From positions 8,477,461-8,541,460 of the forward strand of contig NZ_CP114039.1 in NCBI RefSeq assembly GCF_026965535.1: a stretch of 64,000 bases of DNA. Reading direction: 5' to 3'. Below the pieces are notes generated by a model. The model was given only the letters and a program-made list of their open reading frames with translations, was not told where the DNA came from and did no database searches. Below are positions 59,215 through 64,000 of the stretch, one piece after another (the first letter of the stretch is position 1; the number at the start of each line of letters is the position of its first letter). Made by a program: the position numbers and the translations under genes. The stretch is from Corallococcus sp. NCRR (GTDB lineage Bacteria > Myxococcota > Myxococcia > Myxococcales > Myxococcaceae).

Positions 59215-59677
59215 CCCGCGGCTCCTTGAAAGCCATTCCCGTCGTGTCCTTCAGCGTGTTCACCCCGGGCGTCGCGGCCACCCGCGGCTGCGCCGTGGTG
59301 AGCGCCGCCATGCTACGCGACAGCTCGCTCACGCTGTCATCCATCATCTGGCGTGACTTCATCCGCTTCACCGCGCGAAGGATGCCCAGGCCGCCGCCCA
59401 ACAGGTTCACCGCGCCCACGATGGCCAGCGCCCCCGCCCACCCCGTCCACGGAGCAAGCACGGCCGCCAGCGCCCCGCAGAGGAAGGCGTAACCCACCAG
59501 GAGGAAGGGCACGAACACGGCGATGCTCGCCACGTCCAGGCCCATGGCCTTCGCGTCCTCCGCCAGCTCCACGCGCGCCAACTGGAGGTGCTGCGTCACC
59601 AACCGACTGAAGCCGTCCGCCATGCGCCCGACGAGCGCGGCGACGCCGCGATCCGTCTGTTCACTGCCCACGTGCAT
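59204..59677 (-). CDS. Phage-holin-superfamily (holin-X) membrane protein
   Basis: 157 residues with two TM helices (about 48-70 and 75-98) between an N-terminal amphipathic helix (RLVTQHLQLARVELAEDAKAMG) and a cytoplasmic tail. The pattern is the Actinobacterial holin-X/DUF1469 type, often next to DUF3618 genes. First gene of the run by transcription order; the upstream gap (59678-59846) should hold its promoter but shows no clear motif. Confidence 0.75.
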   Translation of the reverse strand: MHVGSEQTDRGVAALVGRMADGFSRLVTQHLQLARVELAEDAKAMGLDVASIAVFVPFLLVGYAFLCGALAAVLAPWTGWAGALAIVGAVNLLGGGLGILRAVKRMKSRQMMDDSVSELSRSMAALTTAQPRVAATPGVNTLKDTTGMAFKEPRDGR

Positions 59678-59846
59678 GCGCTCTCCGGCCGACGCTCACG
59701 TCCCTGTGCGCGTGGGCGCCAACCTAGGCACCCCACCTCCCCGCGACAACCACGGCGCGAGGAATTTGTCCGGCGTTCGCCAGCGTCGGCCACTCAACGC
59801 GAGAAACCACCGGACCCAGGTGAAAGCCTAGCGCAAGCCCGTACTC

Positions 59847-60611
59847 CTAGCCGATCAGCTGCACCGGCGGTGCGACCGGCGGCTGCACGGCGATGGGCGC
59901 CTCGAAGCGCATCACCAGCGGCAGGTGGTCCGACGCCACCCGGCTCAGCGCCGAGCGGTGCGGCGTCACCGACACGGGCCGCACCCCGGAGTCCACGTAG
60001 ATGCGATCCAGGCGGAACAGGGGCAGCCGCGTGGGGTACGTGCGCGCGGCGGCGCCCAGTTCGAACGCGGCGTCGTGGATGGCCTCGCGCACGAGCGAGG
60101 ACACCGGCCCGTTGCCCCAGGAGTTGAAGTCCCCGCACACCACCATGGGGTCCTTGCGGGCCGCGTCGCGGAGCAGGTCGGCGGACAGCAGGAGCGCCTC
60201 CTGCCGCCGCCGCTCGCTCACGGACAGGCCCAGGTGGAGGCAGAAGACGTGCAGCTGCTGCCCTCCTCCCAGGTCCAGGTCGCACCGCAACGCGCCCCGG
60301 GGCTCACGGCGCGGCACGCTCAGGTCGTAGTTCTTCGACTTGAGCACCGGCAGCCGGCTGAGGATGGCGTTGCCGTAGCGGCGGCCGTTGCGGACCACGT
60401 TGGGTCCGAAGGCCATGTGCAGCCCGAGCATCCGCGCCAGGTGCTCGGGCTGGTCCTCCCGGGGCGTCTTGCCCCGGAAGTCCCCCACCTCCTGCAGGGC
60501 GATGATGTCCGCGTTCACCTCGCGGAGCACCGAGCCTACGCGCTCCAGGTCGAAAGCTCCGTCCACGCCGATGCCGGAGTGGATGTTGTAGGAGACCAGG
60601 GTCAGCTCCAC
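59847..60611 (-). CDS. Endonuclease/exonuclease/phosphatase family protein
   Basis: 254 residues, EEP fold. VSYNIHSGIG, IIALQEVGD (metal Glu), VVCGDFNSWG (Asp-x-Asn), LDRIYVD and ASDHLPLVM (Asp-His) are all present. No signal peptide. Could be a nuclease or a phospholipid/sugar phosphatase; the substrate is unknown. The next gene on its 5' side ends 25 bases away on the same strand. Confidence 0.87.
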   Translation of the reverse strand: MELTLVSYNIHSGIGVDGAFDLERVGSVLREVNADIIALQEVGDFRGKTPREDQPEHLARMLGLHMAFGPNVVRNGRRYGNAILSRLPVLKSKNYDLSVPRREPRGALRCDLDLGGGQQLHVFCLHLGLSVSERRRQEALLLSADLLRDAARKDPMVVCGDFNSWGNGPVSSLVREAIHDAAFELGAAARTYPTRLPLFRLDRIYVDSGVRPVSVTPHRSALSRVASDHLPLVMRFEAPIAVQPPVAPPVQLIG

Positions 60612-60636
60612 GCGTCGTCCACCCTCCCCTTCTTGC

Positions 60637-61155
60637 TCAGGCCGGGATGATGCGGCGGGCCGCTAGGCGCACCGCTTCCAGGGGCAGCATCGCCAGCCGC
60701 TGCATGGCCGTCGCCACGTCGCCCACGCCGGACTGGATGGCCTTGAGCTGCCGGCGCGCCTCGTCGATGAGGTCGGGCAGACGGCCCTGCTGCTGCATCG
60801 GCCGCTCCTGGGTGGGCGGCAGCGCGCCGATGGGCGCCGTGGTCCCGATGACGGGCGACGCGGCGGCCTTGCGCTGCTTCTTCGAGGCGCCGCTCACGCG
60901 CGACACCGGCCCGTGGGAGAACTTGGCGTCCGCCTCCGGACGGGCCAGTTCCTCCAACTGGAGCTCCATCTTGCGCGCGGTGAGGATCTCCTCCGTCTGC
61001 GCGTGGCTCTTGCCGTAGTGGACGCCCTCGTGTTCGTCCACCGACACCCGTGACGACTGCGCCAGGTGCGCCTTGTCGCGCTGACGCAGGCTGCGCTTCT
61101 GCGGCGGCAGCGTCTTGGGAACCTGGAAGTGGTCGAAGCTGTAGGAGCGAGGCAT
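60637..61155 (-). CDS. Unknown protein with disordered centre
   Basis: 172 residues. Basic start (RSYSFDHFQVPKTLPPQKRS), a helix with TEEILTARKMELQLEELAR, a Lys/Pro/Ala-rich linker, and a C-terminal helix ending RRIIPA. No TM, no known motif. ATG with GGGAGAG upstream. It is divergent from the M23 gene across a 315-base gap. Unknown function. Confidence 0.58.
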   Translation of the reverse strand: MPRSYSFDHFQVPKTLPPQKRSLRQRDKAHLAQSSRVSVDEHEGVHYGKSHAQTEEILTARKMELQLEELARPEADAKFSHGPVSRVSGASKKQRKAAASPVIGTTAPIGALPPTQERPMQQQGRLPDLIDEARRQLKAIQSGVGDVATAMQRLAMLPLEAVRLAARRIIPA

Positions 61156-61470
61156 GCGCGCTCTCCCTTTCGAAATTGATGTGCTGCGTTGATGTGGGAA
61201 AGCTAGGGAGCCCCTCGCCGTCCGTAACGCCTTGACACGGGAACAACTGGCACGGCTGCCTGCCGCACGTCCGGCCAGGAACACCTTTTCGCCTCGGAGG
61301 GCACCCAAGTACCGGCAATGGCACACGTTTGGTGCCTGCCGGCAGGACGGGCGGCCAGACGTCGAGCAGGAGGCATCCAGCCAGGCCCTTTCGGGCAGAG
61401 CAGCAGCCAGCCAACACGCGAGACGCCGCTCCGGGAAGGTTCCGCGCGCGCGTGGTGTAAAGAACGGCCC
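61156..61470. other. Divergent intergenic region, 315 bases
   Basis: Holds the start regions of the unknown gene (minus) and the M23 gene (plus). A TTGACA occurs at 61233 but lacks a matching -10, and the best -10 is TAAAGA at 61458. TGGCACG near 61249 has no proper -12 partner for sigma54. No structured RNA recognised. Confidence 0.4.
61458..61463 (+). promoter_or_regulatory. -10-like TAAAGA before M23 gene
   Basis: TAAAGA ends seven bases before the ATG at 61471, with no Shine-Dalgarno sequence. Probable leaderless start; no clear -35. Confidence 0.45.
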
Positions 61471-62532
61471 ATGCCCGCCCGGAACCCTGCCGCCGTCCGC
61501 CTCCTCGTCCTCTCCCTGCTCGCCTCCGGGTCTCCGGCGCTCGCCGCCGCCACGCCCACCGCCTCCTCCGCGGTGGTGACAGGCAGCGTGCCGGGCTCCA
61601 CGGCCACACCGGGCCTCCGCGCTCCGGGCGCGCCCACGCCAGGCGCGGTGCTCCAGGGAGAGCTGGCGCCGCTGAAGGTGGCGCCCGCGAGCGGGCCGCA
61701 CCTGTCGCTCCAGCCCGCCAACCCCAAGCCGGGCGACCCGGTGCTGGTGACGGTGAGCGGCGCGTCCGCGCTGCCCACGGGGAGCATCGCGGGCCGGCCT
61801 CTGCGCTTCTTCGCGTGGAACGACGGCTACGCGGCCCTCACCAGCCTGCCAGTGGAGCAGACCGAGGGCACCGTGCCGGTGGACGTCACGGCCCCCGGCC
61901 GCGGCCTGCCGGTGCTGCTGTCCGGCGTGCTCAACGTAGGTGCGCCGGGCTTCCGCGAGCGCGAGCTGCGCGTGGCCAACAAGTACGTGAAGCCGCCCAA
62001 GGCGGTGAAGGCGCGCATGGAGGCGGACCGCAAGGCGTTCGCCGCGGCGTTCGCGCAGCCCTTCCAGACGCCGCTGTTCGGCCAGAACTTCGCCTGGCCG
62101 CGCGAGGCCACGGTGACGGCGCCCTTCGGCGACCGCCGCTCGTTCAACGGCAAGCTGCAGACGCAGCACTTCGGCGTGGACCTGGATGGCGCCACGGGCT
62201 CGCCGGTGGTCGCCGCCAACGACGGCACGGTGGTGATGTCGCGCGACAACTACGCGTCCGGCAACACCGTGCTCGTGCACCACGGCGCGGGGCTCTACAC
62301 CGCGTACTTCCACCTGTCCCGCATCGACGTGAAGGAGGGCGCGCGCGTGAAGCAGGGCGACGCGCTGGGCCTGGTGGGCAGCACCGGCCGCGTCACCGGC
62401 CCGCACCTCCACTGGGGCGTGAAGGCGGATGACCGCTGGGTGGATGGCCAGACGCTGCTCAAGCTGGACTTCACCGGCGCCCCGCAGGCCCCGGGCGTGG
62501 CCACCAACGCGCCCGGCCTGACGAACCCGTAG
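61471..62532 (+). CDS. Secreted M23 peptidase (LytM domain)
   Basis: 353 residues. A signal peptide (1-26, PALAAA) is followed by a Pro/Ala stretch and a beta domain (80-170), then a LytM/M23 domain (about 215-340) with QHFGVDLDG (His, Asp zinc ligands), ANDGTVV, YFHLS and GPHLHWGV (HxH). Cleaves peptidoglycan cross-links, for growth, division or prey lysis. The full zinc-ligand set suggests it is active. Followed convergently by the TetR gene with 19 bases between. Confidence 0.9.
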   Translation: MPARNPAAVRLLVLSLLASGSPALAAATPTASSAVVTGSVPGSTATPGLRAPGAPTPGAVLQGELAPLKVAPASGPHLSLQPANPKPGDPVLVTVSGASALPTGSIAGRPLRFFAWNDGYAALTSLPVEQTEGTVPVDVTAPGRGLPVLLSGVLNVGAPGFRERELRVANKYVKPPKAVKARMEADRKAFAAAFAQPFQTPLFGQNFAWPREATVTAPFGDRRSFNGKLQTQHFGVDLDGATGSPVVAANDGTVVMSRDNYASGNTVLVHHGAGLYTAYFHLSRIDVKEGARVKQGDALGLVGSTGRVTGPHLHWGVKADDRWVDGQTLLKLDFTGAPQAPGVATNAPGLTNP

Positions 62533-62551
62533 CTCAGCCGCGCGGCCTGTC

Positions 62552-63316
62552 TCAGCCGCGCTTGGGCGCCCGGGTCCTGGGCGAGGCCTTCGCCGGCTTC
62601 CGCGGGGCCGCGTCCTCCTGGGGCTCCTCGTCCTTCGGAGGCTCGTACTTCACCGGCTCGTGCTTCGCGGGCTCCGTCTTGGAGGACGCGCCGGCCAGCA
62701 GCACGCCGTGGAGGAACGAGTCGGCGATCTGCGCCTTCGCGCGCTCGAGCATCACCGTGTCGCGTGCATCCGCCAGCCCCACGACGAAGGCGGTGAGCCC
62801 CATTTCAATGGAGCCGAAGAGCAGCGCGGACGCGAGCAGCGGATCCACGTCCGGGCGCAGCTCCCCGGCCTCCTTCGCGCGGGTGAACATCTGCGCGCTC
62901 AGGCGGATGACGTCCACGAAGGCCGTCTGCCGGTTGATGCGGGCTCCGGCCGGTGAACGGGCAATCTCCAGGATGAGCACCTTCACGGCGCGGGGGTCCA
63001 CGCGGTAGGCCTCGAAGGCCACGTCCGCGATGCGGCGGACCTTCTCCACCAGCGGCCCCTCGCTCTCCGCGACGGTGCGCGCACGCGCGATGAAGCCGCT
63101 CCAGCCCGTCTCGAAGACGGTCTCCAGCAGCTCATCCTTGTTCTTGAAGTAGTGGTAGACGAGCCCGTACGCGACGCCCGCCTCCTTGGCGACGTCCGCG
63201 ATACGGCAGCCGTGGTAGCCCTTGCGGGCGAACACGTCGATGGCGGCCCGCAGGATGGTGCGGCGGCGCTCGCTCTCCCGCGTCCCGCTCTCCGGCGCCG
63301 TCTTCTGCTGGCCCAC
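62552..63316 (-). CDS. TetR-family transcriptional regulator
   Basis: 254 residues: N-terminal HTH (about 15-60) with RRTILRAAIDVFARKGYHGCRIADVAKEAGVAYGLVYHYF in outline, an acyl-type ligand domain, and an unusual Pro/Lys/Glu-rich tail of about 45 residues (EPVKYEPPKDEEPQEDA). Probably represses its own gene through the 24-base palindrome at 63331. The GTG at 63316 is preferred because GGAGG lies four bases before; a GTG four codons earlier is possible. Confidence 0.88.
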   Translation of the reverse strand: MGQQKTAPESGTRESERRRTILRAAIDVFARKGYHGCRIADVAKEAGVAYGLVYHYFKNKDELLETVFETGWSGFIARARTVAESEGPLVEKVRRIADVAFEAYRVDPRAVKVLILEIARSPAGARINRQTAFVDVIRLSAQMFTRAKEAGELRPDVDPLLASALLFGSIEMGLTAFVVGLADARDTVMLERAKAQIADSFLHGVLLAGASSKTEPAKHEPVKYEPPKDEEPQEDAAPRKPAKASPRTRAPKRG

Positions 63317-63330
63317 GCGTCCTCCCACGG

Positions 63331-63354
63331 CTGGTTGATTCTAGAATCAGCCAG
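63331..63354. promoter_or_regulatory. Palindromic operator of the TetR gene
   Basis: CTGGTTGATTCTAGAATCAGCCAG is a near-perfect inverted repeat, one mismatched pair, centred just upstream of the TetR gene. Its core TAGAAT also reads as a -10 hexamer on the minus strand. The location and symmetry fit autorepression. Confidence 0.7.
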
Positions 63355-63469
63355 CCACGCTACGGACGCGAGGCTCCGGGGTCAATCCTTACGTGGGGCC
63401 CTCCGCCGCGCCCGGGGGGAGGCGGGCGGAAGGGACACGCACGGGGAAGGTCCCTCCCCGGGAGGGGAC

Positions 63470-63820
63470 TCAGGCCGCCGAGCCGTTGAACATCACGCGG
63501 GCCACGCCGAGCAGGCGGTCCACGTCACGCGCGTTGAGGCCGCGCGCACGGGCGAAGTCCGACAGGGGACGCAGCAGGTCCTCCGTCTGGGCGGGCGTCT
63601 GCTCGGTGCCCGTGAAGAGCTCACCGAGGCTGACGCTGAGGGCGTTGGAAAGGGCCGCCAGTGTCTCCACATGAGGCACGCGCTCGCCGCGTTCGATCAT
63701 CGACAGGAAGGACACGCTGATCTGCGCTCGCTCCGCGAGCTCTTCCTGCGTCCATCGCTCCGGGCGCTGCGTGCGAAGCTCGCGAATGCGCTGGCCAATT
63801 CTTTTTCCGAGATCCGACAC
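63470..63820 (-). CDS. XRE-family helix-turn-helix regulator
   Basis: 116 residues. The HTH (about 5-62) has RIRELR, WTQEELAERAQISVSFLSMIERGE and the typical third helix; the C-terminal half is helical. DNA-binding regulator of unknown targets. GTG at 63820 with AGAGGAG nine bases upstream; a longer in-frame frame is not conserved-looking. Upstream sequence to the window end is not coding. Confidence 0.85.
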   Translation of the reverse strand: MSDLGKRIGQRIRELRTQRPERWTQEELAERAQISVSFLSMIERGERVPHVETLAALSNALSVSLGELFTGTEQTPAQTEDLLRPLSDFARARGLNARDVDRLLGVARVMFNGSAA

Positions 63821-63933
63821 GAAGTACTTCTCCTCTAGGGGGGATGTTTCCGAGGTGAGTGCAACGCTCGCGTACGGCGGGTGATTCCTATCCACCCGAC
63901 CCGAAGGATCCGAAGCCGGCCACACTCAAATTC

Positions 63934-63953
63934 ACGCCGGCGAATTCCGGCGT
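63934..63953. promoter_or_regulatory. Inverted repeat upstream of the XRE gene
   Basis: ACGCCGG, a six-base centre CGAATT, and CCGGCGT form a perfect 7-pair inverted repeat about 115 bases before the XRE gene. It may be an operator of this or the next gene; no partner is in view. Confidence 0.4.
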
Positions 63954-64000
63954 TTGATTGCGCCGCAGGATCACAACCCCTTCGATTCGCCAGCAGTCAC

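Noticed and set aside
61233..61262. Sigma54-like or sigma70 promoter near TTGACA/TGGCACG
   Set aside because: TGGCACG lacks a GC at the right distance for a -12, and no -10 follows TTGACA at 16-18 bases.

Overview
The window is very GC-rich, gene-dense DNA on both strands and reads as a chromosomal segment of a myxobacterium, most likely Myxococcaceae (Corallococcus/Myxococcus-like). The reasons are the mix of large signalling proteins, CHASE2 and class III cyclases, a ClpX-like paralog, Hsp70/J-protein paralogs, many short secreted lipoproteins, frequent GTG/TTG starts, and a CPBP-family protease of the kind found in myxobacteria. Genus is inference. I see no phage, insertion sequence, CRISPR, rRNA or tRNA.

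Left part (1-27.4 kb): a truncated asparagine synthase, an acyl-CoA-ligase-like enzyme and an NAD-synthase-like enzyme form the end of an amide/adenylate operon. Next come a secreted true lipase with its foldase, a nucleotidyltransferase-like protein, a degenerate PLP enzyme, lipoate-protein ligase, a Trp/Gly-rich secreted protein, a histidine kinase/OmpR regulator pair, a TonB-like protein, a phytoene-desaturase-like oxidoreductase behind a structured leader, a Cys-rich small lipoprotein, and a single-chain ethanolamine ammonia-lyase (EutB fused to EutC). They are followed by a hybrid kinase coupled to an alpha/beta hydrolase, an endonuclease-III-like TIGR02757 protein, a Rieske ferredoxin with a His-rich MoaB, PolX, and a triad-less HtrA-like protein coupled to a CPBP membrane protease.

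Middle (27.4-41.5 kb): a class II amidotransferase-like protein, then a lid-less Hsp70, a J-domain protein with a huge Pro/Ala repeat region and a CvpA protein. A convergent ClpX-like ATPase lacks the zinc domain. Polyamine-type genes follow (arginine decarboxylase and a deoxyhypusine-synthase-like enzyme) with OsmC, a PHP phosphoesterase and a chemoreceptor.

Respiratory block (41.7-53.3 kb): complex I genes are split. nuoA-nuoB have their own promoter and end at a strong hairpin. A 4.2-kb insert carries a thioesterase, a membrane sulfatase-fold protein and an adenylyl cyclase. nuoC-D-G-H-I then start from a second good promoter and end at a terminator hairpin. nuoE, F and J-N are not in the window. 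NuoH and NuoI carry His-rich tails, and a thioredoxin-like 2Fe-2S ferredoxin and a CHASE2-cyclase follow.

Right part (53.3-64 kb): a secreted lipoprotein, a coiled-coil unknown, a run of five small membrane/stress-type proteins (YtxH-, DUF883-, DUF3618- and holin-X-like), an endonuclease/exonuclease/phosphatase protein, an M23 peptidase, a TetR regulator with a palindromic operator, and an XRE regulator.

A recurring theme is that several genes start within about 7-11 bases of a TAnnnT-like -10 hexamer with no Shine-Dalgarno sequence, which suggests leaderless transcripts (lplA, polX, nuoA, the M23 gene, perhaps eutBC). No single wholly new system stands out. The strongest unusual features are the EutBC fusion, the split complex I operon flanked by cyclases, the lid-less Hsp70/repeat J-protein pair, and the dead HtrA-like plus CPBP protease pair.
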